A DNA stretch of 64,000 nt, from contig NZ_JOHR01000011.1 of the NCBI RefSeq assembly GCF_000719775.1, positions 1 through 64,000 on the forward strand. Reading direction: 5' to 3'. Shown here piece by piece: positions 46,833-56,286 of the stretch. The position numbers and the translations under genes are program-made. Position 1 is the first letter of the stretch. Each line of letters opens with the position of its first letter. This stretch comes from Streptomyces sp. NRRL F-5135. GTDB taxonomy: Bacteria; Actinomycetota; Actinomycetes; Streptomycetales; Streptomycetaceae. The notes under the pieces are model-generated. The model was not told where the DNA came from. It ran no database searches and saw only the letters and a list, made by a program, of their open reading frames with translations.

Positions 46833-47143
46833 GGAAGCCACGTTACGGCCAGCCGCCGACAGCGACGTCCGGGAGGGCTCGGCCCGCGAGCGCGGGAGGC
46901 GGCGGAGGCCGACGACGGCCGGTGCCCGGAGCGATGTGCGGCACCCGGGGCGCGACGGCCGGGGTCCGGACGATGGCGGGGCGCCCGGACCATGACGGGG
47001 CGCCCGGACCATGACGGGGCGCCCGGATCACGGCGGGGCGCCCGGATCACGGCGGGGCGCCCGGATCACGGCGGGGCGCCCGGACCATGATCGGCGCGCG
47101 CACCGGCAGCCGGGCCCAGAAGCGTCTGATCAGCGCCCGCTCG
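46833..47143. other. ppgK upstream region with minisatellite
   Basis: The ppgK -10 lies at 46840-46845. 46975-47088 is a 19-bp x 6 tandem repeat. No gene; the ppgK-strand ORF through the repeat is an artefact of its open frames. Confidence 0.6.
46975..47088. repeat. 19-bp minisatellite, six copies
   Basis: Six head-to-tail 19-bp units (46975-46993 and so on), consensus GRCGGGGCGCCCGGAYCAY. Units 1, 2 and 6 end ACCAT; units 3-5 end ATCAC. Each unit contains the palindrome GGGCGCCC. It lies between the ispH stop and the ppgK start. Confidence 0.95.
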
Positions 47144-48175
47144 TCACGCCTTCTCGGCCAGCGCCGCGGCCTCCGCCCGCAGGTCGCGCCGCAGTTCCTT
47201 GGGCAGCGAGAACGTGATCGACTCCTCGGCCGCCTTGACGATCTCGACATCCTCGAAACCGCGCTGGGCGAGCCACTCCAGCACACCTTCGACCAGCACC
47301 TCCGGAACGGACGCGCCCGAGGTGACGCCGACCGTCGAGACCCCGTCCAGCCAGCTCTCGTCGATCTCCTCCGCGCCGTCCACCAGGTGCGCGGCGCCCG
47401 CGCCGGCGCCGAGGGCGACCTCGACCAGCCGAACGGAGTTGGAGGAGTTCTTGGAACCGACCACGATCACGAGGTCCGCGTCGGCGCCCATCTGCTTGAC
47501 CGCGATCTGACGGTTCTGCGTGGCGTAGCAGATGTCGTCGCTCGGCGGCGAGATCAGCTTCGGGAAGCGCTCCTTGAGCGCGTCGACCGTCTCCATCGTC
47601 TCGTCCACGGACAGCGTGGTCTGGGACAGCCAGACGACCTTCGAGTCGTCCCGCACCTCGACGTTCGCCACGTCCTTCGGGCCGTCGACCAGCGTGATGT
47701 GGTCCGGAGCCTCGCCCGACGTGCCGATGACCTCCTCGTGGCCCTCGTGGCCGATGAGCAGGATGTCGTAGTCCTCGTTGGCGAAGCGGACGGCTTCCTT
47801 GTGGACCTTCGTCACCAGGGGGCAGGTCGCGTCGATGGTGGCGAGCTTGCGCTCGGCCGCCTCCTGGTGGACGACCGGCGCGACACCGTGCGCCGAGAAC
47901 ATGACGATCGACCCCTCGGGGACCTCCGCCGTCTCGTCGACGAAGATCGCGCCCTTCTTCTCCAGGGTCTTGACGACGTACTTGTTGTGGACGATCTCGT
48001 GGCGCACGTAGACCGGGGAGCCGTACTGCTCCAGGGCTTTCTCCACGGCGATCACGGCGCGGTCGACCCCGGCGCAGTAGCCACGGGGAGCGGCGAGCAG
48101 GACGCGTTTGCCGGCGCGGCGCGCGGCGTCTCCACGGGGGGTGGCGGCGGGCGACGGGCGGGACGTAGCAGTCAT
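47144..48175 (-). CDS. ispH: 4-hydroxy-3-methylbut-2-enyl diphosphate reductase IspH
   Basis: 343 aa. Three cluster Cys in [20 protein letters not shown] and ICYATQNRQ; substrate residues in SAHGVAP and [12 protein letters not shown]. Last step of the MEP pathway to IPP and DMAPP, using a [4Fe-4S] cluster. ATG 48175 is supported by TACGAT 7 bases upstream (leaderless); earlier in-frame starts are unlikely. Divergent from the APC transporter gene. Confidence 0.95.
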   Translation of the reverse strand: MTATSRPSPAATPRGDAARRAGKRVLLAAPRGYCAGVDRAVIAVEKALEQYGSPVYVRHEIVHNKYVVKTLEKKGAIFVDETAEVPEGSIVMFSAHGVAPVVHQEAAERKLATIDATCPLVTKVHKEAVRFANEDYDILLIGHEGHEEVIGTSGEAPDHITLVDGPKDVANVEVRDDSKVVWLSQTTLSVDETMETVDALKERFPKLISPPSDDICYATQNRQIAVKQMGADADLVIVVGSKNSSNSVRLVEVALGAGAGAAHLVDGAEEIDESWLDGVSTVGVTSGASVPEVLVEGVLEWLAQRGFEDVEIVKAAEESITFSLPKELRRDLRAEAAALAEKA

Positions 48176-48294
48176 GCGTCCCATCGTAAGGCCGTGTGAG
48201 CAAGGCTGATGATCGGCCGTCCGTCGCACACTGGGCGGACGGGGAGACGGTGCGCGGAGACCGGCGGCGCGGACGAAGTGGCTGGAGGGCCGGG

Positions 48295-49881
48295 ATGAGC
48301 GACGGGATCGACGACGGCAGCGGCGGCAACGGCAGCGCCAACGGCGCGAGCAGCAACAGCGCGAGCGGCAAGGGCGCGAGCGGAAACGGCGGGAGCGGAA
48401 GGAGCGCGGGGGCCGTACGGGGCGGCACGCTGCGGCGGACGCTCGGCTTCCGGGACCTCGTCGTCTACGGGCTGCTCTTCATCGCCCCCATGGCGCCCGT
48501 GGGCGTGTACGGCACGCTCGACGCCCGCTCGCACGGTTCCGTCGCGCTCGTCTACGTGGTGGCGACGGTCGCCATGTCGTTCACGGCGTTCAGCTACGCC
48601 CAGATGGTGCGGGTCGCCCCGCAGGCCGGCTCCGTGTTCGCGTACGCGCGCAAGGGGCTCGGCGAAGGGCCCGGATTCATCGCCGGGTGGATGGCGATGC
48701 TCGACTATCTGCTGATCCCCGCCGTGGCCTACCTGTTCGCCGGGATCGCCATGGAGGCACTCGTGCCGTCCGTCGACCGGTGGGTGTGGACGGCGCTGGC
48801 CGTCGTCGTCACCACGGCTCTCAACCTGTGGGGGGTGCGGGCGGCGGCGCGGGTCGGATTCGCGGTGCTGGCGATGGAGATCGCGGTGCTGCTGGTGTTC
48901 GTCGTCTCGGCGCTCGTCGTGCTCGTACGGAACGGTGCCGAGCGCGGCTGGGCGACGCCGTTCACCGGGGACACGGTCTTCTCGGTGACGGCGGTGCTCG
49001 GCGCGGTGTCGGTGGCGGTGCTGTCGTATCTGGGGTTCGACGCGATCGCCTCGTTCGCGGAGGAAGTGAAAGGGACGAGGGAGGGGGCGGAAAAGGAAGG
49101 GAAGGCAACGGGGAAGGGGACGACAGCGACACAGGGCACGGCGGCGGCGAAGGGGCGGGCGGACGAAGGGGCGGGCGGGTCACGGCAGGTTGCGCGGGCC
49201 CTGCTGGCGTGTCTGGCGCTCGCGGGCGTGCTGTTCGTCGTACAGACCTACCTGGTGGCGCTGCTGGAACCGGTGACGTCCGCGCAGCTCGCGGCCGACC
49301 CCGCGAAGCAGGGGTCGGCGTTCTACGACGCGGTGGACCGGTCGGTCGGCGGCTGGCTGCACGATCTGGTGGCGGTGAGCAAGGCGATCGGCGCGGCGTT
49401 CGCGGCGCTGGCGGGGCAGGCGGCGGCGGGGCGGCTGCTCTTCGCGATGGCCCGCGAACGCCGCCTGCCGCGCGCGCTCGCCCGCACGGACTCGGGCGTA
49501 CCGCGGGTGGCGCTGCTGCTGGCGGCGGTGGTGACGCTGGTCGCGGCGGTCTGGGCGGCGCGCCGCCCGGACGGCCTGGACGAGCTGGTCTCCGTCGTGA
49601 ACATCGGCGCTCTGACGGCCTTCGTCCTGCTGCACGCGTCGGTGGTGGGCTGGTTCGCGGTACGCCGGGCGGCCGGTTCCCCGCGCCCGGTCGCGCAGGT
49701 GGTGCTGCCGGTGATCGGCGCGGCGATCCTGATCGCCGTCATCGCGGCGGCGGCGAGGACGGCGCAGCTGGTGGGAGCGGCGTGGCTGGTGCTGGGGGTC
49801 GTCGTGGTGCTGGCGCAACGGCGCCGGGGCGGTGCCGCCCCACGGCCTCCGGCATCCGGGAAGGACGAGGGCGAGCACTGA
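48295..49881 (+). CDS. APC superfamily amino acid/polyamine permease
   Basis: 528 aa. ATG 48295 with GGAGGG upstream. After a Ser/Gly/Asn-rich N-terminus (~40 residues) there are about 12 membrane helices. Helix 1 carries the APC hallmark [17 protein letters not shown] and helix 3 region has [14 protein letters not shown]. Between helices 6 and 7 a Lys/Gly/Ala-rich cytoplasmic insert ([16 protein letters not shown] and onward) enlarges the loop. Substrate unknown. Confidence 0.88.
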   Translation: MSDGIDDGSGGNGSANGASSNSASGKGASGNGGSGRSAGAVRGGTLRRTLGFRDLVVYGLLFIAPMAPVGVYGTLDARSHGSVALVYVVATVAMSFTAFSYAQMVRVAPQAGSVFAYARKGLGEGPGFIAGWMAMLDYLLIPAVAYLFAGIAMEALVPSVDRWVWTALAVVVTTALNLWGVRAAARVGFAVLAMEIAVLLVFVVSALVVLVRNGAERGWATPFTGDTVFSVTAVLGAVSVAVLSYLGFDAIASFAEEVKGTREGAEKEGKATGKGTTATQGTAAAKGRADEGAGGSRQVARALLACLALAGVLFVVQTYLVALLEPVTSAQLAADPAKQGSAFYDAVDRSVGGWLHDLVAVSKAIGAAFAALAGQAAAGRLLFAMARERRLPRALARTDSGVPRVALLLAAVVTLVAAVWAARRPDGLDELVSVVNIGALTAFVLLHASVVGWFAVRRAAGSPRPVAQVVLPVIGAAILIAVIAAAARTAQLVGAAWLVLGVVVVLAQRRRGGAAPRPPASGKDEGEH

Positions 49882-50027
49882 CGGTGCCTGCCCCGCCCGG
49901 GCGGGAGGACGGCACCCGGGCGCCGTGCCGCTCGGCGCGGGCCGGGCGCCGTGCCGCCGGGCACGGGGACCGGCGCCGATCCGCCGGGCGCGGGGCGGTG
50001 TCGTACCCGGCCTATACGCTCCTCGGT

Positions 50028-51236
50028 ATGGCTCTCCACACAACCGCGGAAGCTCCGCTGCCCGTCGGCGAGGTGTCCCGGCTCATCGGCGGGTGGATCG
50101 ACCGGCTCGGGGCCGTCTGGGTCGAGGGGCAGATCACGCAGCTCTCGCGCCGGCCCGGCGCCGGCGTCGTCTTCCTGACGCTGCGGGACCCGTCGCACGA
50201 CATCTCCGTGAGCGTGACCTGCTTCCGGCAGGTCTTCGACGCGATCGCCGATGTCGTCTCCGAGGGCGCGCGGGTCGTGGTGCTGGCCAAGCCGGAGTGG
50301 TACGCGCCGCGCGGGCAGCTGTCGCTGCGGGCCACGGACATACGGCCGGTCGGGATCGGTGAGCTGCTGGTCCGGCTGGAGCGCCTGAAGAAGTCCCTGG
50401 GCGCGGAGGGGCTCTTCGCCCGGGACCGCAAGAAGCCCCTGCCCTTCCTGCCGCAGCTGATCGGTCTGGTCTGCGGCCGCGCGTCCGCGGCCGAGCGCGA
50501 CGTGCTGGAGAACGCGCGGCGGCGCTGGCCCGCCGTGCGCTTCGAGGTGCGCAACACCGCCGTGCAGGGGGTCAACGCGGTCGCCCAGGTGGTCCAGGCG
50601 GTGAAGGAGCTGGACGCCCTCCCCGAGGTCGACGTGATCATCGTGGCGCGCGGCGGCGGCAGCGTGGAGGACCTGCTGCCGTTCTCCGACGAGCAGCTCG
50701 TCCGGGCGGTGGCCGCCTGTCGCACGCCCGTCGTCTCGGCCATCGGCCATGAGCCGGACTCACCGCTGCTCGACCTCGTCGCGGACGTCCGCGCCTCGAC
50801 GCCCACCGACGCGGCGAAGAAGACCGTGCCGGACGTCGGCGAGGAGCTGCAGCGCGTACAGGCGCTGCGGGAGCGTGCGCTCCGCTGTGTCCGGGGGCTG
50901 CTCGACCGCGAGGAGCGCGGCCTCGCGCACACGCTCGCCCGGCCCGCGCTGGAGCGACCGCACCGGATGGTCGAGGAGCGCCGGGCCGAGGTGGACGCGC
51001 TGACCGACCGCGGCCGCCGGGTGCTGCGCCATCTGCTGGACCGCGCGGACTCGGAGCTGTCGCACACGCTGGCGCGCGTGGTCGCGCTGTCGCCCGCCGC
51101 CACGCTGGAGCGGGGGTACGCCGTGCTGCAGCGGCCGGACGGGACGGTCGTACGGTCCCCGCGGGAGGTCACCGCGGCCGAGGAGCTGCGCGCCCGGGTG
51201 GCCGAGGGCGAGTTCTCGGTGCGGGTGTCGGAGTGA
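50028..51236 (+). CDS. xseA: Exodeoxyribonuclease VII large subunit
   Basis: 402 aa. N-terminal OB domain ([36 protein letters not shown]), catalytic Exonuc_VII_L domain with [35 protein letters not shown] and [20 protein letters not shown], and a coiled-coil C-terminus. Degrades single-stranded DNA with XseB. ATG 50028 lies 7 bases after TACGCT with no ribosome site (leaderless). Confidence 0.95.
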   Translation: MALHTTAEAPLPVGEVSRLIGGWIDRLGAVWVEGQITQLSRRPGAGVVFLTLRDPSHDISVSVTCFRQVFDAIADVVSEGARVVVLAKPEWYAPRGQLSLRATDIRPVGIGELLVRLERLKKSLGAEGLFARDRKKPLPFLPQLIGLVCGRASAAERDVLENARRRWPAVRFEVRNTAVQGVNAVAQVVQAVKELDALPEVDVIIVARGGGSVEDLLPFSDEQLVRAVAACRTPVVSAIGHEPDSPLLDLVADVRASTPTDAAKKTVPDVGEELQRVQALRERALRCVRGLLDREERGLAHTLARPALERPHRMVEERRAEVDALTDRGRRVLRHLLDRADSELSHTLARVVALSPAATLERGYAVLQRPDGTVVRSPREVTAAEELRARVAEGEFSVRVSE

Positions 51237-51360
51237 GCCGGTGGGACCCCCGCGGCGAGCGCGGCGGGTGCCGAGCCCGGGCGCGCCGCCGCGCCCCGGC
51301 CCATGGAATTGTCGTTGTCGGACCGCGCCCCGCCGTGCGGCGCGTACCTAGGGTGGACAC

Positions 51361-51699
51361 ATGGCCAGGACGGACGAAGTGACGACCGGAAAGACCAGCG
51401 GAGAAGCGGGCCGGGGGACGAGCGGAGAAGCGGCCGGCGAGGCGGTGGGCGGGACGACGCTCGGCTACGAGCAGGCGCGGGACGAGCTGATCGAGGTCGT
51501 CCGCCGGCTGGAGGCCGGCGGCACGTCGCTCGAGGACTCGCTGGCGCTGTGGGAGCGCGGCGAGGAGCTGGCGAAGGTGTGCCGCCGCTGGCTGGAGGGG
51601 GCCCGGGCGAGGCTGGACGCGTCGCTGGCCCACGAGGCCGAGGAAGCGGAGGCGGATTCCCGGGCCGCCGACAGGGGGACGGGCGAGCCCGGCGCGTAG
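51361..51699 (+). CDS. xseB: Exodeoxyribonuclease VII small subunit
   Basis: 112 aa. Helical hairpin [39 protein letters not shown] is the family signature. The N-terminal 30 residues are a Gly/Thr/Glu-rich tail. TAGGGT (51349-51354) ends 6 bases before the ATG, so it may be transcribed separately from xseA as a leaderless mRNA; 124 bp separate the two genes. Confidence 0.93.
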   Translation: MARTDEVTTGKTSGEAGRGTSGEAAGEAVGGTTLGYEQARDELIEVVRRLEAGGTSLEDSLALWERGEELAKVCRRWLEGARARLDASLAHEAEEAEADSRAADRGTGEPGA

Positions 51700-51874
51700 T
51701 GCCCCTCCCGGCAACGTTTGCCCCGTCGCGTCACCAGGTCCCGGGTTCCGCCTCGACGGGAGGACGGGCCCGGCGCGCGTCAGCGGTACGGGCCGGCCGA
51801 ACCCCGCGGGCCCGCGAGAGGGCAGGAGACGGCTCCACGCGCCTGTGAATCGGAACACCCAGGTCCGGATTTAG

Positions 51875-51903
51875 TTGAAGCTTCACCCAACAATATGTAC
51901 GGT
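51875..51903 (+). promoter_or_regulatory. Promoter with overlapping palindrome, RutE-like gene
   Basis: TTGAAG (51875-51880), 17-base spacer, TACGGT (51898-51903). The palindrome TGAAGCTTCA (51876-51885) overlaps the -35, a usual place for a MarR/PadR-type repressor site. No regulator gene is adjacent. Confidence 0.5.
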
Positions 51904-51961
51904 GAAGCCGAATTCTTGATCCCACGATCACGCGATCCCGCACGTTCCGGAAGGTGCACCG

Positions 51962-52549
51962 ATGTCCCTCGCCCTCGACCCCGCCGCCCAGGACCTCCTC
52001 TTCCGGGAGGCCCGGACCGCCAACACCTTCTCCGCCGAGCCGGTGACCGAGGAGCAGATCCGGGCCGTCTACGACCTGGTCAAGTACGGCCCCACCGCCT
52101 TCAACCAGTCGCCCCTGCGGGTCGTCCTCGTCCGTTCCGCCGAGGCTCGCGAGCGCCTCGTACCGCTGATGTCCGAGGGCAACCGGCCCAAGACGGCCAC
52201 CGCCCCGCTCGTCGCGATCCTGGCGGCGGACAACGAGTTCCACGAGGAGCTGCCGCGGCTCTTCCCGCACTACCCGCAGGCCAAGGACTTCTTCACCGAG
52301 CGCCCGGTGCGCGAGGGCGCCGCCGCGCTGAACGCCGCGCTCCAGGCCGGCTACTTCATCGTCGGCGTGCGTGCGGCGGGCCTGGCCGCCGGGCCCATGA
52401 CCGGCTTCGACCCCGCCGGAGTCCAGAAGGAGTTCCTGGACGACGACCACACCCCGCTGATGATCGTCAACATCGGCAGGCCCGGCGAGAACGCCTGGTT
52501 CCCGCGCTCCCCGCGACTCGCCTACGAGGACGTCGTCACCACCGTCTGA
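51962..52549 (+). CDS. Nitroreductase-family malonic semialdehyde reductase (RutE-like)
   Basis: 195 aa. Nitroreductase fold with FMN contacts; YGPTAFNQSPLRVVLV and the acidic insert NEFHEELPRLFPHYPQAKDF fit the RutE/HadB subgroup, which reduces malonic semialdehyde or related aldehydes and quinones with NAD(P)H. Conserved GYFIVGVRAAGLAAGPMTGF. Other rut genes are absent, so a general detoxification role is as likely as pyrimidine catabolism. ATG 51962 has GGAAGG upstream. Single-gene transcript by the flanking promoter and hairpin. Confidence 0.88.
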   Translation: MSLALDPAAQDLLFREARTANTFSAEPVTEEQIRAVYDLVKYGPTAFNQSPLRVVLVRSAEARERLVPLMSEGNRPKTATAPLVAILAADNEFHEELPRLFPHYPQAKDFFTERPVREGAAALNAALQAGYFIVGVRAAGLAAGPMTGFDPAGVQKEFLDDDHTPLMIVNIGRPGENAWFPRSPRLAYEDVVTTV

Positions 52550-52591
52550 CACCCGTCCGCGGCGGCCTGCCCGTACACACGGGCGGGGCCG

Positions 52592-52648
52592 GTACGACGC
52601 GGCGAGGCCGCCCGTCCTTCCACGGACGGGCGGCCTCGTCGTCGTACG
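52592..52648. terminator. 15-bp hairpin between convergent genes
   Basis: Perfect 15-bp stem (52603-52617 with 52624-52638) and 6-nt loop, with further partial pairing on the outside. It serves the RutE-like gene and the convergent DUF4245 gene. Confidence 0.85.
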
Positions 52649-52688
52649 TGGCCCGGCCTCAGCGGCCCCAGCCCCCTCATCAGGACTG

Positions 52689-53264
52689 TCAGGCGTCACC
52701 CTGCGGCTTCCGGGACTCCTGCGGCTCCTGGGCCGGCGCGGCGTCCTTCCCGGCCTCGAGCGCCGCCGCCATCTCACCCAGCCGCTCGAAGGACGCGGTA
52801 CCGGTCACGACCGTGGTCGCGCCGTCCTCCGTACGGACCAGGGCGTCGTACTTGGGCCCCTCCCAGCGCCCCCACTCCTCGCCCGCCACCTGCTGCGTCC
52901 GGCCCGAGTCCGCGGCCTTCTGGCTGACTTCCGGCACGTACTTCCGCGGGGGCGCCGTGGACTGCTCGACGGCGACGTACTCGCCGTCCGGGTCGAGGTA
53001 GCCGAGGTGCCAGGCGTCGTCGCTCTCGGTCTTGTACGAGACCGACGTGGCCTTCCAGCCCTCCGGCAGGCCCGCCGGGGCCAGCACCGGGTACGGCGCG
53101 GCGCGCCGGGCGGTCAGCAGCTCGACGCGGTAGTCGACCGGCTGGACCGGAGCCGCTTCGTCGTCGTGCGGAATGAACACATAGATGACCGCGACGACCG
53201 CTCCGATGACCGCCATCGACAGGATCATGTCCCGAACTGTCTGCTTGCCTCGCATACCTGCCAC
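52689..53264 (-). CDS. DUF4245 membrane-anchored protein
   Basis: 191 aa. One N-terminal helix (MILSMAVIGAVVAVIYVFI) after a short basic start, then an extracytoplasmic domain with YPVLAPAGLPEGWKATSVS and WHLGYLDPDGEYVAVEQS, the DUF4245 pattern. A Gln/Pro/Lys tail ends the protein. Start GTG 53264 or ATG 53255. Divergent from glpX, as in other actinobacteria. Function unknown. Confidence 0.85.
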   Translation of the reverse strand: MAGMRGKQTVRDMILSMAVIGAVVAVIYVFIPHDDEAAPVQPVDYRVELLTARRAAPYPVLAPAGLPEGWKATSVSYKTESDDAWHLGYLDPDGEYVAVEQSTAPPRKYVPEVSQKAADSGRTQQVAGEEWGRWEGPKYDALVRTEDGATTVVTGTASFERLGEMAAALEAGKDAAPAQEPQESRKPQGDA

Positions 53265-53387
53265 CCCACCATGGTCGCATCACGGTCCGGCGCTCATCCG
53301 TGGGCCCCACTGCTCAACTTGTCGATGTACGGATAGAGTCATATCACCCTCTTATCCGGCCGTCGCCGTACAGAAAGGTGCGTTCCG

Positions 53388-54419
53388 ATGACCGAGCATC
53401 ATCTGCCTCCCCCGCTCGAGGTGTCTCCCGAGGCACCCGACCGCAACCTCGCCCTGGAACTCGTCCGGGTCACGGAGGCGGCGGCCATGGCAGCCGGCCG
53501 GTGGGTCGGGCGCGGCGACAAGATCGGCGCGGACGGCGCCGCGGTGAACGCCATGCGCACCCTCGTCTCCACCGTCTCGATGAACGGCGTGGTCGTCATC
53601 GGCGAGGGCGAGAAGGACGAGGCGCCGATGCTGTTCAACGGTGAGCACATCGGCGACGGCACCGGCGCCGAGGTCGACATCGCCGTGGACCCCATCGACG
53701 GCACGACCCTGAACGCGAAGGGCATGCCGAACGCGATCGCCGTCCTGGCCGCCGCCGACCGGGGCGCGATGTTCGACCCGTCCGCGGTCTTCTACATGGA
53801 CAAGCTGGTCACCGGGCCCGAGGCCGCCGACTACGTCGACATCAACGCGCCCGTGTCGGTGAACATCCGCCGGGTCGCCAAGGCCAAGAGATCCGCCCCG
53901 GACGACGTCACGGTCGTCGTCCTCGACCGGCCCCGGCACGAGGGCCTGGTCAAGGAGATCCGGGAGACCGGCGCCCGGATCAAGTTCATCTCCGACGGCG
54001 ACGTGGCCGGTTCGATCATGGCCGCGCGTGAGGGCACCGGCGTGGATCTGCTGATGGGCATCGGCGGCACGCCGGAGGGCATCATCTCGGCGTGCGCCAT
54101 AAAGTGCCTCGGCGGCGTGATCCAGGGCAAGCTCTGGCCCAAGGACGACGCGGAACGGCAGCGGGCGATCGACGCGGGGCACGATCTGGACCGCGTTCTG
54201 TCCACCGACGACCTGGTCAGCGGCGACAACGTGTTCTTCGTCGCCACCGGCATCACGGACGGCGAGCTGCTGCGCGGGGTCCGCTACCGCTCGGAGACGG
54301 CGACCACCCAGTCCCTGGTGATGCGCTCCAAGTCGGGCACGATCCGGCAGATCGACTCGACGCACCGGCTCTCGAAGCTGCGGGCCTACAGCACGATCGA
54401 CTTCGACCGCGCGAAGTGA
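53388..54419 (+). CDS. glpX: Fructose-1,6-bisphosphatase class II
   Basis: 343 aa. Li-sensitive phosphatase motif [13 protein letters not shown], metal Glu in [11 protein letters not shown], and [15 protein letters not shown] and [20 protein letters not shown] characteristic of GlpX. Makes fructose 6-phosphate in gluconeogenesis; usually the only FBPase in Streptomyces. AAAGGTG lies 8 bases upstream of the ATG. Alone in its transcript; followed by a minisatellite rather than a clear terminator. Confidence 0.95.
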   Translation: MTEHHLPPPLEVSPEAPDRNLALELVRVTEAAAMAAGRWVGRGDKIGADGAAVNAMRTLVSTVSMNGVVVIGEGEKDEAPMLFNGEHIGDGTGAEVDIAVDPIDGTTLNAKGMPNAIAVLAAADRGAMFDPSAVFYMDKLVTGPEAADYVDINAPVSVNIRRVAKAKRSAPDDVTVVVLDRPRHEGLVKEIRETGARIKFISDGDVAGSIMAAREGTGVDLLMGIGGTPEGIISACAIKCLGGVIQGKLWPKDDAERQRAIDAGHDLDRVLSTDDLVSGDNVFFVATGITDGELLRGVRYRSETATTQSLVMRSKSGTIRQIDSTHRLSKLRAYSTIDFDRAK

Positions 54420-54504
54420 CGCTCCGCGCGCGGTTCCCGCCGGGCGGCGGGACCGGGTGAGTGGGCCCGGGCGGTGTGGTGCCGGTGCCCGCCGGGCGGC
54501 GGGG

Positions 54505-54602
54505 CCCGGTGGGTGGTGCCCGGTGGGTGGTGCCCGGTGGGTGGTGCCCGGTGGGTGGTGCCCGGTGGGTGGTGCCCGGTGGGTGGTGCCCGGTGGGTGG
54601 TG
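54505..54602. repeat. 14-bp minisatellite, seven perfect copies
   Basis: Seven identical head-to-tail copies of CCCGGTGGGTGGTG (54505-54518 through 54589-54602). The plus strand has regularly spaced GGG and GG runs, so it could fold into G-quadruplexes. It lies between glpX and the convergent WhiB gene. Confidence 0.97.
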
Positions 54603-54606
54603 CCGG

Positions 54607-54706
54607 GGGCGCCCGTGACGTTCCGGCCAGACACGTCCGCCGACGAGTGAGCCGAAGGGGCGCGCCGCTGTCGAAAGGGAGGCTGTGCTTGAAAAGGGGG
54701 TCAGCC
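54607..54706. repeat. Dispersed intergenic element, copy B
   Basis: 54607-54681 matches 137-213; the tail 54686-54706 matches 273-320 with the middle part missing. As with copy A, it ends at the stop codon of a minus-strand gene (TGA at 54701-54703). Confidence 0.75.
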
Positions 54707-55078
54707 GGCCGCGGCGACCCTGCCGCCCGCCGACGCCGCCGTCTTCCTCAGCTCCAGTTCTCGCCGCCTCCGCCGGGCCAGCACCACTCTGCGCTCGGCG
54801 GCCGTGAGTCCGCCCCACACCCCGTACGGCTCGGGCTGGAGCAGCGCGTGTTCCCGGCAGTCGACCATGACCGGACAGCGGGCGCAGACCCGCTTCGCGG
54901 CCTCCTCCCGCGCCAGTCTGGCGGCCGTCGGCTCCTTGGACGGGGCGAAGAACAGTCCGGCTTCGTCCCGGCGGCACACCGCCTCCGAATGCCAGGGGCC
55001 GGCCTGATCCTCCCGAGTGGGACTCCGCTGTGGCGGGACGGCGGCGACCTGCAAGGGCTGATGCGGCAGTTGCAGCAC
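54701..55078 (-). CDS. WhiB-family iron-sulfur regulator
   Basis: 125 aa. Four cluster Cys: AVCRRDEAGLF, then RVCARCPVMVDCREHAL, giving C-x29-C-x2-C-x5-C. The turn GVWGGLTAAERR and basic tail ARRRRRELELRK are the DNA/sigma-contact region. GTG start with CAGGAG eight bases upstream. By position next to glpX it is probably the orthologue of WblI, but that is synteny from memory. Acts with HrdB-type sigma factors as a redox- or NO-sensitive regulator. The promoter region holds GCACT-G-AGTGC (55151-55161). Confidence 0.9.
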   Translation of the reverse strand: MLQLPHQPLQVAAVPPQRSPTREDQAGPWHSEAVCRRDEAGLFFAPSKEPTAARLAREEAAKRVCARCPVMVDCREHALLQPEPYGVWGGLTAAERRVVLARRRRRELELRKTAASAGGRVAAAG

Positions 55079-55319
55079 GGTCTACTCCTGACGACGGCTT
55101 CGCGAGCGAGAGACGATGCAGCCTTCCCTACCCGCTGTACGCACTCCTATGCACTGAGTGCTACCCAGTTCGGAGTTCGGAATACCGTGCGGAATTCCGG
55201 ACAACATGAGCCCGCCGGACGTTTTTGGCCGGAAAACGCCGCACCCTTCGGACGCGATCCCAGCCACCTCGGGACGAAGCGAGAGGCCACCTCATGCCGG
55301 CGCGGGCGGGCAGGCGAGC

Positions 55320-56024
55320 TCAGTAGCCGAAGTGCTTGCGGAGGTGACGGCGCAGGTCGGTGATCAGTTTGCCGCGCTTGGGCTTGGCCTCGACATTGCC
55401 GAACACGGAAAAGCCGTTCACGACGACGACCGGCGCGTCGGGCTCCGAACTCTCCAGCGTGACGACCTCGAAATTCCCGAAGATGCCCGTACCGCTGCCG
55501 CGCAGGGAGATGTTCTCGGGCACGTAGACCTCGACATTGCCGAAAATGGACGTCGCGTTGATCACCGTCGTCCGCTGGCTGAAGAGCGCCTCGGTCAGGT
55601 CGATCTCGACATTGCCGAAGAGCGAGAACGCCTGCGTCTTGCGGCCCACGCGCCAGCGGCCCCTGCGGGTCGTGCTGCTGAAGACCGCCACCAGGTTCTC
55701 GGCGGGAGCACCGGACTCCTCGGGGCCGTAGCCGTACGACACCGCAGCCGAGGGTCCGGCGGCGGCGCGGCCGTCGGCGCCGACGGCGGGCAAGTCCCGC
55801 ACCAGGGGCTCCAGTTCACCGACGGTCTTCGCCCGGTAGACCGAGTCGATCCGCTCGGCATGCTCCTCGGCGTCCAGCCGGCCCTCCGCCAGGGCTTCCC
55901 GGAGGATGTCCGCGACCCGGTCCCGGTCCGCGTCGGAGGCCCTGATGGCGGCGGGAGGCGGCGCCGGGTCGGCGGCGGGCCGCACCGGCGCGTCCGGCTT
56001 CTGAGGCTGCTTTTCGAGGTCCAC
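55320..56024 (-). CDS. DUF1707 and LiaF/YvqF-like C-terminal domain protein
   Basis: 234 aa from GTG 56024, chosen because TACCCT lies 6 bases upstream (leaderless) and the product starts MDLEKQPQ; GTG 56030 is the alternative. DUF1707 at about 26-80 (IRASDADRDRVADILREALA, EGRLDAEEHAERID) and a C-terminal beta-helix-like part with repeated FGNVE and SIFGNVEVYVP, as in LiaF. No membrane helix. Probable envelope-stress or cell-wall signalling protein. A CGCGAT-AG-ATCGCG palindrome lies just upstream (56043-56056). Confidence 0.85.
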   Translation of the reverse strand: MDLEKQPQKPDAPVRPAADPAPPPAAIRASDADRDRVADILREALAEGRLDAEEHAERIDSVYRAKTVGELEPLVRDLPAVGADGRAAAGPSAAVSYGYGPEESGAPAENLVAVFSSTTRRGRWRVGRKTQAFSLFGNVEIDLTEALFSQRTTVINATSIFGNVEVYVPENISLRGSGTGIFGNFEVVTLESSEPDAPVVVVNGFSVFGNVEAKPKRGKLITDLRRHLRKHFGY

Positions 56025-56286
56025 GGCCACAGGGTAGCGAAACGCGATAGATCGCGACTAGGGGCAGGGTGCCGTACGGCGCGCCGGACGGCGGAACCAA
56101 GCCGCGCGGCCGGACACCCGGAGTCGAATCCAGCCCCCGGCCCCCCGACTCTCGGCCCCCACCCCCCGATCCCCGATCCCCGAACTGAGCCTTACCTCAC
56201 AGCAGCGCTGTCGGTACCGCGTCCTACGCTGGACAGGCGCCGCCGAAGCGGGCCGCGCCACGTCCGTCGAGTGAGGAATGGCCGAC

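Noticed and set aside
46833..47090. Possible CRISPR array (regular repeats)
   Set aside because: The 19-bp units are head to tail with no spacers; the same is true of the 14-bp and 17-bp arrays. No cas genes.
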